From assembly GCA_945865635.1 (NCBI GenBank), contig CAMBEP010000035.1, positions 1 through 50,247 of the forward strand: a DNA stretch of 50,247 bases, given 5' to 3'. The notes beneath the pieces were generated by a model. That model saw only the letters and a list, made by a program, of their open reading frames with translations, had not been told where the DNA came from and made no database searches. The position numbers were made by a program, and so were the translations under genes. The number at the start of each line of letters is the position of its first letter. Position 1 is the first letter of the stretch. Shown in pieces: positions 26,075 to 34,911 of this stretch. The stretch comes from Candidatus Kuenenia stuttgartensis. Lineage in GTDB: Bacteria > Planctomycetota > Planctomycetia > Isosphaerales > Isosphaeraceae.

Positions 26075-26683
26075 TCAAATCTGATCAGATTTTATCGTTT
26101 TCCGACTCGCCCAGTAAGCGATCCCGATCATCGACAGACCGATCAAAACGCTGGATGGCTCAGGAATTATAATTTGAGGGTTCAGAGGGCTTGCCGGAGG
26201 GACCACTGTAGGGCCTTTCAAAGCGCTCGATATGCTCAAGGGGCTGGGCGTATTCTTGAAATACGTCTCCCAATCCATCATCTGGGCGATCGTTCCGTGA
26301 TTCGCGTCAAATCGAGCCGCATTGATCGTTCGGCGACTCCACAAGTCATTGATGAATGGTGTGTTGGGCAGAAATCCAGAACTTGAGGCCGGCTTCATCT
26401 GCCTGGAATACCGCATGGAACTTTTAAAAGCCTCCCAGACTTGCTGTAAATTCACTGGCCCATTCGCCAGACTCGCGGAATTGATCGCCCCGTGGCCGAT
26501 ATGATGCTGCGCCCAGAGCTGATGATTGCGGGCCTGGTGCTGCGCAAGCCAGGACTGTCTCAGGCTTGCACTTGCGATCATATTCGTGTGATGGATCGGT
26601 GAAGCCTGGGTTCGCGAACCGAAAAGCGGAATGAGGGCGATTGTGAAAATCAATGTCGAGATTGGTCGATAACGCCGTTTCAT
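26075..26683 (-). CDS. PEP-CTERM sorted surface protein
   Basis: 202 residues from the ATG at 26683 (GAGG 9 bases upstream). The longer open frame to 26965 covers the structured leader and is rejected. A signal peptide (residues 1-29, ISTLIFTIALIPLFG) is followed by His/Gln-rich repeats (RQSWLAQHQARNHQLWAQHH) and no recognised domain. The C-terminus is a PEP-CTERM signal: IPEPSSVLIGLSMIGIAYWA then SRKTIKS. Such proteins are cut and anchored by an exosortase, which is not in this window. The ribosome binding site lies inside the closing stem of the leader at 26692-26806. Confidence 0.83.
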   Translation of the reverse strand: MKRRYRPISTLIFTIALIPLFGSRTQASPIHHTNMIASASLRQSWLAQHQARNHQLWAQHHIGHGAINSASLANGPVNLQQVWEAFKSSMRYSRQMKPASSSGFLPNTPFINDLWSRRTINAARFDANHGTIAQMMDWETYFKNTPSPLSISSALKGPTVVPPASPLNPQIIIPEPSSVLIGLSMIGIAYWASRKTIKSDQI

Positions 26684-27065
26684 TTCCGGATACCTCTGTA
26701 AACCCGTTTCGCAAATCAGGTTCAAGATCAACCTGACGAGCTTGTTGCCTGAGGCCTGAAAGTCGAAAATCCAAATCGACCTCAACCTGATTAGGAGTAC
26801 AGAGGTTTTATCGACCTTAAGAAGTGGACGAATTGAGGGTTTTTTGCAAGTCATACCGAATAATGCAGCGATGAGCCTTGAAACGATCCAAACGATACTG
26901 AGGCGCAGGTTTTTTGGTCGGCCATAGGTAAGATTTTCAAAGCAAATTCGCGACTGTTCCGCCAATCACGTCGAAAAAAAATCCCCTCGTCTTCGAGAAT
27001 CGATTAAAATTACGAACCTTCCAAGAATTCCCGTCCCGTCGAGTCATTTCCTGAGGCCTGAGACG
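26684..27065. other. Divergent intergenic region with structured leader
   Basis: The first half (26692-26806) is the structured leader of the PEP-CTERM gene. The half nearer polX (26807-27065) shows no repeat, promoter or ORF I can support. Confidence 0.45.
26692..26806 (-). promoter_or_regulatory. Structured leader that pairs with the ribosome binding site
   Basis: In the minus-strand transcript, ACCTCTGTA (26806-26798) pairs perfectly with TACAGAGGT (26700-26692). The second arm contains the AGAGGT ribosome binding site of the gene starting at 26683. Inside, AATCAGGTT (26792-26784) pairs with AACCTGATT (26722-26714). This second arm can instead pair with TCAGGTT (26736-26730), so two helices exclude each other. 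A hairpin GTCGA/TCGAC (26780-26762) is also present. This is the layout of a translational switch. Confidence 0.5.
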
Positions 27066-28796
27066 ATGACTGCTGAACAGATCGCCGATATTCTGGACGA
27101 AATGGGTACCCTGCTTGAAATTCGAGGCGAAAACCCCTTCCGATGCAGGTCTTATCACAACGCAGCCGCATCGCTCAAAACCGTCACTGGTAATTTGGCG
27201 ACCATGGTGGCCGATGGGACCCTGAGAGAAATCTCTGGGATCGGCGCATCGATGATGACCAAAATTGCCCAGCTCGCAACCAGTGGCCAATGCCCTGAAT
27301 ACGAAGCCCTCAAGGTGGAACTCCCGACCGGTTTGTTGGACTTGATGCGTGTGCCGGGTCTCGGTGCCAAGAAAATTAAACTTTTGCGAGAGACACTTTC
27401 GATTAGCAGTGTGGCCGACCTGAGAAAGGCTGCTACAGCGGGTCAAATTGCTGATATCAAAGGCTTTGGAGCAAAAACCCAGGCCAAGATTCTTCAAGGG
27501 CTTGATTTTCTTGATACGGCTGGGACCCGGATGCTCCAGAATACGGCCCGCAAGATCGTTGCACCCATACTCAAGGCCGTTTCGGAACATCCTGACGTGA
27601 TTCGCAGCAGCCTCTGCGGCAGCCTTCGGCGCTCTGCTGAGACCATCGGTGACCTCGATATTCTGGTTTCGACAGATCGCCCCATTGAATTTCTTGCCGA
27701 TATGGCCGCTCGCCCTGAAGTTGTTTCGGTGATCGCTCATGGGGAGACAAAATTGAGTGTCAGGCTCTCGCAAGGCGCCCAGTGTGACATCAGGGCGGTG
27801 ACAGACCCGCAGTTTCCATTTGCCCTGAATTATTTTACAGGCTCCAAATCGCATAATATCGCCATGCGTAAGCGGGCCATTGCAAGAGGTTTAAAGCTCA
27901 GCGAATACGGGCTTGATCATGAAGATGGCACACCCACGGTATGTCATGATGAAGCTGATATTTACAAGGTATTGGGCTTGGCATTCATACCGCCCGAGCT
28001 CAGAGAGGATACAGGCGAGTTTCTGCTGGCTGAGTCGGGTTCGATACCGAAACTGGTGGAAGTCTCTGATCTGACGGGCTGCTTTCACAACCACACGGAC
28101 TGGAGCGATGGCGATCATAGCCTGGAGCAAATGGGAGACGCTTCAATGAAAAAGGGCTGGGCCTATCTGGGCATTTCGGACCACAGCCGGGCAGCGGCTT
28201 ATGCGGGTGGATTGTCGATCGAGAAAGTCCAGCAGCAATGGGCACGGATAGATCGGCTGAACCTCTCTTACGAAGGCAAGTTCAGGATTTTTAAAGGTAT
28301 TGAGTGCGATATTCTGGTTGATGGTTCGATGGACTATCCGGATGAAGTTCTTGCGGGGTTCGACTTCGTTGTTGCAAGCATACATTCCGGGTTTGGGCTT
28401 GATCTGGAAGCCCAGACCCAGCGCTTGATCAAAGCGGCCGAAAACCGCTATGTGACAATGTTGGGGCACCCCACGGGCCGATTGTTGCTGGCAAGGCCAG
28501 GTTATCCTGTCGATTTGGACGCCGTCATTCTTGCCTGTGCTCGCACCCAAACGATGATCGAAATCAACGCAAGCCCTTACCGCCTGGACTTGGACTCCAC
28601 ATTCTGCCGTCTTGCGGCACAGCGTGGAGTCATGATCTCGATCAATCCTGACGCACACGCTGTAAATGGTTTGAATGACGTGAATTATGGCGTAGGTGTG
28701 GCGCGTCGGGCAGGGCTCTCAGCGAATCAGGTTCTGAACACGTTTTGCATTCAGGACGTTTCCAAGATGCTCCTCAGGAAGCAGTCGCCGGAATGA
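27066..28796 (+). CDS. polX: DNA polymerase/3'-5' exonuclease PolX
   Basis: 576 residues, the usual bacterial PolX length. N-terminal helix-hairpin-helix domains (EISGIGASMMTKIAQL near 60; VPGLGAKKIKLL near 95; IKGFGAKTQAKIL near 135), then the nucleotidyltransferase palm with CGSLRRSAETIGDLDILVST near residues 183-202 holding the catalytic DLD pair. A C-terminal PHP domain starts at about 340 (FHNHTDWSDGDHSLEQMG, later HPTGRLLL and NPDAHAVN). PolX fills short gaps in base-excision repair, and the PHP domain gives 3'-5' exonuclease and AP-endonuclease activity. Single gene. Confidence 0.94.
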   Translation: MTAEQIADILDEMGTLLEIRGENPFRCRSYHNAAASLKTVTGNLATMVADGTLREISGIGASMMTKIAQLATSGQCPEYEALKVELPTGLLDLMRVPGLGAKKIKLLRETLSISSVADLRKAATAGQIADIKGFGAKTQAKILQGLDFLDTAGTRMLQNTARKIVAPILKAVSEHPDVIRSSLCGSLRRSAETIGDLDILVSTDRPIEFLADMAARPEVVSVIAHGETKLSVRLSQGAQCDIRAVTDPQFPFALNYFTGSKSHNIAMRKRAIARGLKLSEYGLDHEDGTPTVCHDEADIYKVLGLAFIPPELREDTGEFLLAESGSIPKLVEVSDLTGCFHNHTDWSDGDHSLEQMGDASMKKGWAYLGISDHSRAAAYAGGLSIEKVQQQWARIDRLNLSYEGKFRIFKGIECDILVDGSMDYPDEVLAGFDFVVASIHSGFGLDLEAQTQRLIKAAENRYVTMLGHPTGRLLLARPGYPVDLDAVILACARTQTMIEINASPYRLDLDSTFCRLAAQRGVMISINPDAHAVNGLNDVNYGVGVARRAGLSANQVLNTFCIQDVSKMLLRKQSPE

Positions 28797-28869
28797 ATTG
28801 GTGGACGAATTACCAATCCTAACTCATTCCATAAAAATGGTTTAAAGCGTGAGGCCGAGATCTGGGCAC

Positions 28870-28899
28870 TTGAGAGTTTTTTTGAAACTCCTCTATACT
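28870..28899 (+). promoter_or_regulatory. Promoter of the DUF2203-cmk-plsC operon
   Basis: TTGAGA (28870-28875), an 18-base spacer, TATACT (28894-28899). Each hexamer has one mismatch to consensus. About 90 bases before the ATG at 28997. Confidence 0.55.
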
Positions 28900-28996
28900 C
28901 TCTAAGCGAGATAGTTCCGGATAGAACCAGAGCTGGGTGGTTTTTGGTGATGTCGGATTCGTGGTCCGTAAATTCTTCGAAAACAAGAGGCTCTAC

Positions 28997-29488
28997 ATGA
29001 GTTTGACCAAGCCACGACCGGATTATCCAAAATGGTTTTCGGTCGAAATCGCCAATCGCATGCTGCCCCTGGTGCGTGCCATTGCGACGGATATCTCTGA
29101 GCAACAAGAGCTTGTGGACACGCTGGCCCAAAGGTTGAAGCGTTTGACAGGCGAAAAGAAGCCGTCCAAGCGCACAGATGCCGATTACACGGACGAGATC
29201 AAGGAATTTCGTCGTGAGCTGGAGCTTGAGCGGGCGAAGCTGATGGGTTTCAAGCACGAGGCGAGCCGATTGGGCATCATTGCACGCGAACCCGCCGGCC
29301 ACTTTGACTTCCCAACCCTGATCGACGGACACAATGCCGAGCTTTGCTGGATTCTTGGCGAGCCGGAAGTGCTTTACTGGCATCATGTTGACGAGCCCAT
29401 AAGTGCCCGCAAGCCACTTGTGGCCGAAGCGGGAACCAACACCGAAAATGGTGCTTCCGAGCATCGTTGGTCGAGTGACAATCAATAG
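28997..29488 (+). CDS. DUF2203 family protein
   Basis: 163 residues from the ATG at 28997 (AAGAGG 7 bases upstream). The longer frame to 28937 overlaps the promoter region. The N-terminal part is a long charged helix pair (FSVEIANRMLPLVRAIATDI to about 95), followed by the DUF2203 signature GHFDFPTLIDGHNAELCWIL with GEPEVLYWHHVDEP. Family members are small cytoplasmic proteins of unknown role. First gene of an operon with cmk (47 bases downstream) and plsC. The last 30 residues are low in complexity. Confidence 0.85.
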   Translation: MSLTKPRPDYPKWFSVEIANRMLPLVRAIATDISEQQELVDTLAQRLKRLTGEKKPSKRTDADYTDEIKEFRRELELERAKLMGFKHEASRLGIIAREPAGHFDFPTLIDGHNAELCWILGEPEVLYWHHVDEPISARKPLVAEAGTNTENGASEHRWSSDNQ

Positions 29489-29535
29489 GTTGGGTTGTTC
29501 GTGATCGAGCCGAAAGATTTTTGGAGTTGTTCATC

Positions 29536-30225
29536 ATGGGACTTGTTGTAACGATTGACGGGCCAGCCGGTGCTGGTAAATCGACAGCAGCCCGCGAGCT
29601 TGCCAGCCGTTTGGGCTGGTCTGTGCTCGATACTGGTGCCATGTATAGGGTTGTGACACTGGCGGCCCTTGAGGCAGGCCTTGACATGACCGACTCCGAA
29701 GCGCTTGGCGCTTTGGCTGGCTCGATTCAAGTCAGGCTGGATGGGAATCTGGTCTGGCTTGGCGATCGCGATGTGTGCAAATTGATCCGTGAACCTGAAA
29801 TCACTCGGGCAAGCCGCTATGCGGCGAATGCTCCAGAAGTGCGTAAGGTGTTGTTGGGATGGCAACGTAAAGCCTCTGAAAATCAGAACCTTGTCACAGA
29901 GGGCCGGGATCAGGGCACAATCGTTTTTCCCGATGCCCTGGTTAAGTTTTACCTTGATGCCACAGATTTGGAACGGGCTGAGCGTCGTTATCGCGAATTG
30001 ATCCAAAAAGGGCATGAGATTCACTTGGAACAGGTCCTTGAAGATCAGCAGGAACGCGATGCCCGAGACTCGGCCCGTGAGATTGCCCCGATGAGGCCAT
30101 CGGATGACGGAGTCCGGATTGAGTCGACCGGGAAATCGCTTGAGGAAGTTCTCAACGAGATGCTTGGTCATATCCGCAAAAGTCTTCTTGAGAGGGGCTT
30201 AAGTGAAACTTTTCACACCTTCTGA
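29536..30225 (+). CDS. cmk: Cytidylate kinase
   Basis: 229 residues from the ATG at 29536, with TTGGAG 9 bases upstream. It phosphorylates CMP and dCMP with ATP. P-loop TIDGPAGAGKSTAARELA at residues 6-23, VLDTGAMYRVVTLAAL, the CMP-binding VTEGRDQGTIVFPDALVKFY and ARDSAREIAPMRPSDDGVRI towards the end. This is the full kinase with no fused domain. plsC overlaps its end by 23 bases, a common cmk-plsC pairing. Confidence 0.94.
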   Translation: MGLVVTIDGPAGAGKSTAARELASRLGWSVLDTGAMYRVVTLAALEAGLDMTDSEALGALAGSIQVRLDGNLVWLGDRDVCKLIREPEITRASRYAANAPEVRKVLLGWQRKASENQNLVTEGRDQGTIVFPDALVKFYLDATDLERAERRYRELIQKGHEIHLEQVLEDQQERDARDSAREIAPMRPSDDGVRIESTGKSLEEVLNEMLGHIRKSLLERGLSETFHTF

Positions 30226-30883
30226 AAACCAGAAAAAATGGTTCTTTCGACATTGGTACCAACTTGTGCGGACCCTTTGCCTGGTCTTGCTCGCAATCAT
30301 TTGCGGGGTCCGGGCCACTGGTCGCAAGCGGGTGCCTGAAACCGGCAGTTGCCTGCTCATGGCGAACCATGCAAGCTATTACGACGTCATTTTGCTCGGC
30401 ATCGCCCAGCCCAGGAAGGTTGATTTCATGGCCAGGTCTGGGCTGTTTATCTCTATACTTGGTTTGATGATACGTAGTATGGGTGCATTTGCGATCCAGC
30501 GTGAGGGTGGTGGAGCAAGCGGCATTAAAGAGACGTTCAAACGGCTCAAACAGGGGGCAATGGTCGGCCTGTTTCCCGAGGGTACCCGCACAACCGACGG
30601 CCGCATGAACCCACTGAAGCCCGGCATTTCAAATATTGCCAGAAAGTCTGGATGTCAAGTTCTTTGTGTTGGCATTGCCGGCTCGTTTGAGGCCTGGCCC
30701 AGGTCACAGCCTTGGCCTGGCAGTCACCAGTTTCATCTGCATTACAGTGAATTGCTCCGGCCTGCGGATCTGGCGGAAATGACGGAAGAGCAAGCCATGG
30801 CCTGTCTGGACTCCCGCTTGCAATCGGCCCGACTCGTATCCGAAGCGGCTTTGAAGCGATTAAGGCATTACTCCATGTTTTGA
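30203..30883 (+). CDS. plsC: 1-acyl-sn-glycerol-3-phosphate acyltransferase
   Basis: 226 residues, GTG start at 30203 with AGAGGGG 6 bases upstream, overlapping cmk by 23 bases. It transfers an acyl group to lysophosphatidic acid in membrane lipid synthesis. An N-terminal hydrophobic helix (LVRTLCLVLLAIICGV) is followed by the H-x4-D site NHASYYD near 54-60, the second block AFAIQREGG and the glycerol-phosphate-binding FPEGTRTTDGR near 127. The GxEGTR block is complete, so it should be active. A weak hairpin with a T-run (30885-30912) follows. Confidence 0.92.
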   Translation: MKLFTPSENQKKWFFRHWYQLVRTLCLVLLAIICGVRATGRKRVPETGSCLLMANHASYYDVILLGIAQPRKVDFMARSGLFISILGLMIRSMGAFAIQREGGGASGIKETFKRLKQGAMVGLFPEGTRTTDGRMNPLKPGISNIARKSGCQVLCVGIAGSFEAWPRSQPWPGSHQFHLHYSELLRPADLAEMTEEQAMACLDSRLQSARLVSEAALKRLRHYSMF

Positions 30884-30884
30884 T

Positions 30885-30912
30885 GACTCCCCAAACGGGT
30901 CTATTTTTATAA
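30885..30912 (+). terminator. Weak terminator after plsC
   Basis: GACTCCC and GGGTC can pair with a one-base bulge around CAAAC, followed by TATTTTT. The stem is short. Confidence 0.35.
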
Positions 30913-31153
30913 TCATCCACCAATTGGATCGATTAAGTTGTTATGTTAACCCAATATCATAGGATCGTTTTGCCTTTTAGGGATGATTGCACTCGGGCCT
31001 GATGAATCAGGAAAACTTCCATGGAATACATCTGTGCCCATCTCTGTATCAATGGATAATCTGCCTTGATGGAATGCTTGCAAAAGTCTTGCACCGCAGC
31101 AAATGGTATCCACGAAATGGTCGTCATTGCCTTGTCAATCAGGAACAGGTCCC

Positions 31154-32122
31154 ATGTCTGATTCAGTCATCAAAAGTCTGCCACCTTTACCGCTCAAGCC
31201 GACCGAGACTTGCTGGATCTGTCAGTCGACAAAATTGGTTGAGATTTGGCAGGATGTGATTGATCTCAAGTGGTCGCCATATGTTGCGCCTTACAATCAT
31301 TCGACACATCCCGCTTGTAAACTGGCTCGGTGCAGCTCCTGTGGTTTTGGCCAGCCGGCTTCTGTTCCTGATATTGAAGACTATTATGGGCGAATGTATC
31401 ACCGCGAATGGACCCCTGAAAGTTTGGAAAACGACTTTCAGGCAACCTACCGCGATGTGATTTATGGCGACATTCTCAAGCGGCTCGCGCGATTGCTCCG
31501 TAAGCCGCGCCGCACTTTACTGGATATTGGTGCACACACGGGCCGATTTGCCTGGCTGGCCTATGAGAATGGTTGGGCGGCCGAGGGGTTGGAAATCAAT
31601 CCGGTGACCGCGGAATTTGCCAGACGCCGAACGGGGCTGGCCATCCATACCCAGCGGGCTGAGGAACTTGCAAAGCATGGCAAGCGATATAAGGCCGTTA
31701 CTTTGAACGATGTTCTGGAACATTTGCCAGAACCGATGTCGATCCTTCGATCTGTCACGGAAGTGATGGAGCCGGGTGGAATTCTCGCGATCAAGGTCCC
31801 TCACGGGCCGATGCAGCGTCTGAAGGAAGGCTTTCGGCGCCGCATTCTGGGATGTGATCCCATGGCGGATCGCGCTGGTGTCATGAGCAACTTTGTCCAC
31901 GTGAATCATTTCTCGGTAAATTCCATGCGATTGGCCCTCGAAACGGTCGGCCTGGAAGTGGTTTCGATTCGGTCAGGCCGTTGTGAAACGATTCCGTGGA
32001 AGCAGTCGGGGGTGGCGCGTGGTCTGACGGTTCGAGCGATCGACCGGATGGCACAAATCCTGCCGGGCTCGGTGCATACTCCGATGGGAATGAATTTGCA
32101 GGTGTTTGCGACAAAACGGTAA
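31154..32122 (+). CDS. SAM-dependent methyltransferase with N-terminal Cys motifs
   Basis: 322 residues from the ATG at 31154 (AGGA 9 bases upstream); an ATG at 31103 is also in frame. Near the N-terminus, CWIC (about residue 19) and CSSCGFGQ (about 60) look like two halves of a zinc knuckle. The class I methyltransferase core follows: LLDIGAHTGRFAWLAYENG (motif I), GLEINPVTAEFARRR, TLNDVLEHLPEPMSIL and EPGGILAIKVPHG. This Cys2-Cys2 plus Methyltransf_23-type build is frequent among enzymes acting on sugars or surface lipids. The glycosyltransferase gene 136 bases downstream fits that, but the substrate is unknown. Confidence 0.83.
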   Translation: MSDSVIKSLPPLPLKPTETCWICQSTKLVEIWQDVIDLKWSPYVAPYNHSTHPACKLARCSSCGFGQPASVPDIEDYYGRMYHREWTPESLENDFQATYRDVIYGDILKRLARLLRKPRRTLLDIGAHTGRFAWLAYENGWAAEGLEINPVTAEFARRRTGLAIHTQRAEELAKHGKRYKAVTLNDVLEHLPEPMSILRSVTEVMEPGGILAIKVPHGPMQRLKEGFRRRILGCDPMADRAGVMSNFVHVNHFSVNSMRLALETVGLEVVSIRSGRCETIPWKQSGVARGLTVRAIDRMAQILPGSVHTPMGMNLQVFATKR

Positions 32123-32134
32123 GAAAACCTCCAA

Positions 32135-32155
32135 AAACCTTGAATTCCAAGGTTT
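32135..32155. terminator. Weak hairpin after the methyltransferase gene
   Basis: AAACCTTG (32135-32142) pairs perfectly with CAAGGTTT (32148-32155) around AATTC. There is no T-run beyond the stem on the plus strand. Confidence 0.35.
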
Positions 32156-32257
32156 ACGGCTAACCGATTTATCGGACATACGCTATCATGATTCGCAGGA
32201 TCTTGTGTCAATAGAAATCATTCCTTTGACGTCGATGCGAAAAAGGCGAAGGACCGC

Positions 32258-33523
32258 ATGAAGGATTCACTGGTCTGGTGGCTCATTGCATTTGAAACCT
32301 GGATGGTCGTCGTCTGGCTGTTTCGGCATCTGGCAATCACATTTATTTTTTGGCGCACACCGAAACTTACCCTGAATTCCAGCCTCTACGAATTTGCGAG
32401 CCAACCAACTGGGCCCAAAATCTCTGTGCTGATGCCGTGTAAGGATGAAGAACAGAATGTGGCACAGTGTGCCCGCGACATACTCGCCCAGTCCTATCAG
32501 AACATCGAACTGATCTTGATTGACGACCGCTCCACGGACCGCACCGGAGCCGAAGCCGACTTGATCCAGGCTTCTGATGGTCGAGTCAAGGTGATTCATC
32601 TGGTGGATCGACCGCACGGATGGACAGGCAAGACTTATGCCTTAAAGTGCGGCATGCAGGAGGCTACTGGCGATTGGTTGCTCTTTGTCGATGCCGATAC
32701 AAGGCACCATCCCGACTGCCTGTCGATCGTTTTCAGATGGGCAAAGGATCGACAGGCTTCCATGGTCAGTCTTCTGCCTCAAATGCGCTGCGATACATTT
32801 TGGGAACGCGTCAATCAGCCTTTGTGCGGCATTGTACTAATGCGATCGTTTCCCATTGAGCTGGTCAATACCGACTGGTCATCAATGGCGTTTGCAAATG
32901 GCCAGTACATCCTCATCGAGCGATCGGTGTATGAATCCGCAGGCGGCCACGAAGCGGTCAGGGGCAAATTTGTCGAAGACATCTTTCTGGCCAAAGCGGT
33001 CAAACAAGGCTCAAAAAAACGGGTCCTGACAGCCAGCGCACCCGAAATCTGTTCCACCCGGATGTATACCGACCTGAAATCGCAAGTGCAAGGCTGGGCC
33101 AGAATCTACTACGATGCCTGGAATCGAAATGTATGGACAGCGATTTGGAAGATCCTGGAACCATTGATCTTCACGCAGCCCGCTTTTATCCTGCCATTTA
33201 TCGCCCTTGCCCTGATCGTCAGCGGAACCGGTGGCGAACAGGCATGGCAACTGTTATGGTTGTCGCTGACTCATAACCTTCTGATGTTTACAGTGATCGC
33301 GCGTGTTTATCATTTTAATCGTGGCCGCTGGTACGACGCCCTTCATTACCCCCTTTCAGGCCTGATCTCTGATTGGATTTATCTGGTCGTGATTCGCATG
33401 TGCCTGACAGGCAGAGTCACTTGGAGAGGAACAACTTATGAAACCAAAATGGCCTCGGGCGGCAGCTCAATCAACGAACACACAGAATCATTGGCCGCGG
33501 CAGGGCGAAATCGTTCGGGCTGA
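32258..33523 (+). CDS. Membrane glycosyltransferase, family 2
   Basis: 421 residues. An N-terminal membrane helix (WWLIAFETWMVVVWLFRHLA), then a GT-A domain: ISVLMPCKDEEQNVAQCARD, the nucleotide-sugar site LILIDDRSTDRTG, the DxD motif in LLFVDADTRHHP, the catalytic base region GKFVEDIFLAKAV, and QVQGWARIYYD, a Q-x3-W acceptor motif. Three C-terminal membrane helices (about 305-385) follow. The layout matches processive or lipid-directed GT2 enzymes such as HpnB or CrtQ-like glycosyltransferases. Acceptor and sugar are unknown. It lies after the methyltransferase and may act on the same product. Confidence 0.85.
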   Translation: MKDSLVWWLIAFETWMVVVWLFRHLAITFIFWRTPKLTLNSSLYEFASQPTGPKISVLMPCKDEEQNVAQCARDILAQSYQNIELILIDDRSTDRTGAEADLIQASDGRVKVIHLVDRPHGWTGKTYALKCGMQEATGDWLLFVDADTRHHPDCLSIVFRWAKDRQASMVSLLPQMRCDTFWERVNQPLCGIVLMRSFPIELVNTDWSSMAFANGQYILIERSVYESAGGHEAVRGKFVEDIFLAKAVKQGSKKRVLTASAPEICSTRMYTDLKSQVQGWARIYYDAWNRNVWTAIWKILEPLIFTQPAFILPFIALALIVSGTGGEQAWQLLWLSLTHNLLMFTVIARVYHFNRGRWYDALHYPLSGLISDWIYLVVIRMCLTGRVTWRGTTYETKMASGGSSINEHTESLAAAGRNRSG

Positions 33524-33628
33524 GTCTGCCTTTTCAAATCCCGATTGGGTGCCCATAATAAGGTCGCTGGTTTGCACGATGACGGATTGAAAGTGAATCA
33601 AACAAAGCCAGTCTGGAGCTTTGCAACC

Positions 33629-33886
33629 ATGGCCGAACAGTTGAAAACGAAGCAGAAGCTGAGAATACTCAAAACCGGCCATGGCGACCTTTGCCTGGCT
33701 CAGTGGGAATTGACAGACTCAGAATCCGTGACACTCGCCCGCTCCCTTTTCGAAGAAAACTTCACATCAGGGCGACTGGCATTCCGGATTGATGGGCCAG
33801 GGCGGACCACATTGATCAAGAGTTTTGATGAGGCGGCTCCCGAAATTTTGATCGTCCCAACGATCCAAGGCGGCGGTTTTTATTGA
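33629..33886 (+). CDS. Small hypothetical protein
   Basis: 85 residues from the ATG at 33629, which has GGAG 10 bases upstream; the frame opens at 33545 with no such site. I recognise no family. The composition is that of a small soluble alpha/beta protein: LRILKTGHGDLCLAQWEL, a helix SVTLARSLFEENFTSG, then RLAFRIDGPGRTTLIKSF and a C-terminal strand PEILIVPTIQGGGFY. The end 'P-I-GG-Y' looks conserved. It is followed after 40 bases by another unknown gene on the same strand. Confidence 0.65.
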   Translation: MAEQLKTKQKLRILKTGHGDLCLAQWELTDSESVTLARSLFEENFTSGRLAFRIDGPGRTTLIKSFDEAAPEILIVPTIQGGGFY

Positions 33887-33926
33887 CTCGCCCAAGATTT
33901 AACGATTCCCGGAGCCTGATTCTCCC

Positions 33927-34823
33927 ATGATTCGTACTGGATACCTACGCTGGGAGATCGACGCTCAGGATCAACGCACAAAAGAAGATGCCTATGCCCG
34001 GCAAGTGATTCTCACCGCCAGGCCGACCTATCGTCACTTGACCATCAAACACAAAATTGCAGGCGACCTGGCCGACCGGTTTGCTCGTGGCGAAATTTCT
34101 TATGCGGAGTATCAGGAGTCGCTTGAAGAAGGCGAGCATCTGACTGAGGCGGAGAGAGCCAGAAAACCGCCCCCGGACACGAAGCTCACGATTGAAAACG
34201 TTGGCCCGCATCTCTTTCGATATAGTGAAGCGGACCGCGTGAAGATGATCCGTTACTGGATGGATAAACTCCATCGAGAGATCAACACATTCGCTCACGA
34301 AGTGGTTCGATCTGCCGCAAAACACCCGACCCTGGTCGCCAGAACTCCTGCGCTGAGAGCCGGCTACGCACATCTCGTGGCGCACGAAACCATGCGTGTG
34401 ATCGAGGGACGCAGCCAACCTGCGGAAACTCAGGAGACCGAGCCGATGCTGATCGACCTTTCGGTGCAGGCCGAAGGCATTCCCGAACTCGTAGCGGCCG
34501 AACTGGTTCGCGATGTGGTCACGAAAGAAGAATTCAACGAATTTTGTGTGTACGACCGGATCAGTGTGACCCACGGCGAACAGATTTACCGCATACCGCG
34601 CAAGAGCCACGGGCTGATTGAAGTCTGGAACCCCAAGAGCAGACAGCAGATGTGTCGGCTTTGCGTTGTTTTCGAAGATCCCGGAATGCCGCCTTCGGAC
34701 GAAGTCGTGATGAAATATCTGCTCGCAAAACATCAGCCAGAGATGATCTGGAAAATCGGGGTCCGGTTCCCGCCCACATCCGCACAATTCGATGCCCCAC
34801 CGCCAAAACGCTGGAGGAATTGA
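33927..34823 (+). CDS. Hypothetical protein
   Basis: 298 residues, soluble and charged, no signal peptide and no family recognised. The N-terminal part is rich in Arg/Glu helices (FARGEISYAEYQESLEEGEH), the middle has HREINTFAHEVVRSAAKHP, and the C-terminal third looks beta-rich (GEQIYRIPRKSHGLIEVWNP, MCRLCVVFEDPGMPPSDEVV). A 300-codon open frame runs antisense over the same bases. The plus frame is preferred because it continues the gene order and its translation has balanced, protein-like composition. GGAG lies 12 bases before the ATG. Confidence 0.7.
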   Translation: MIRTGYLRWEIDAQDQRTKEDAYARQVILTARPTYRHLTIKHKIAGDLADRFARGEISYAEYQESLEEGEHLTEAERARKPPPDTKLTIENVGPHLFRYSEADRVKMIRYWMDKLHREINTFAHEVVRSAAKHPTLVARTPALRAGYAHLVAHETMRVIEGRSQPAETQETEPMLIDLSVQAEGIPELVAAELVRDVVTKEEFNEFCVYDRISVTHGEQIYRIPRKSHGLIEVWNPKSRQQMCRLCVVFEDPGMPPSDEVVMKYLLAKHQPEMIWKIGVRFPPTSAQFDAPPPKRWRN

Positions 34824-34911
34824 TCGGCCGTTTTTTTTGATTTCCAATCAGGCCAGGTTTGGATCAAGCTTTAAAGTGATCCAGCGATTTTTCGAGATTT
34901 ATCTGGTTGAA

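Noticed and set aside
26684..26965. N-terminal extension of the PEP-CTERM gene
   Set aside because: The extension places the signal peptide 94 residues inside the protein and covers a structured leader; the ATG at 26683 has a ribosome binding site and a proper signal peptide.
26937..27854. 305-codon frame antisense to polX
   Set aside because: polX is certain from its motifs, and the antisense translation matches nothing.
33945..34847. 300-codon open frame on the minus strand
   Set aside because: It is antisense to the 298-codon gene at 33927. The plus frame continues the local gene order and has a more protein-like composition; the minus translation has scattered His/Cys/Phe and no motif.
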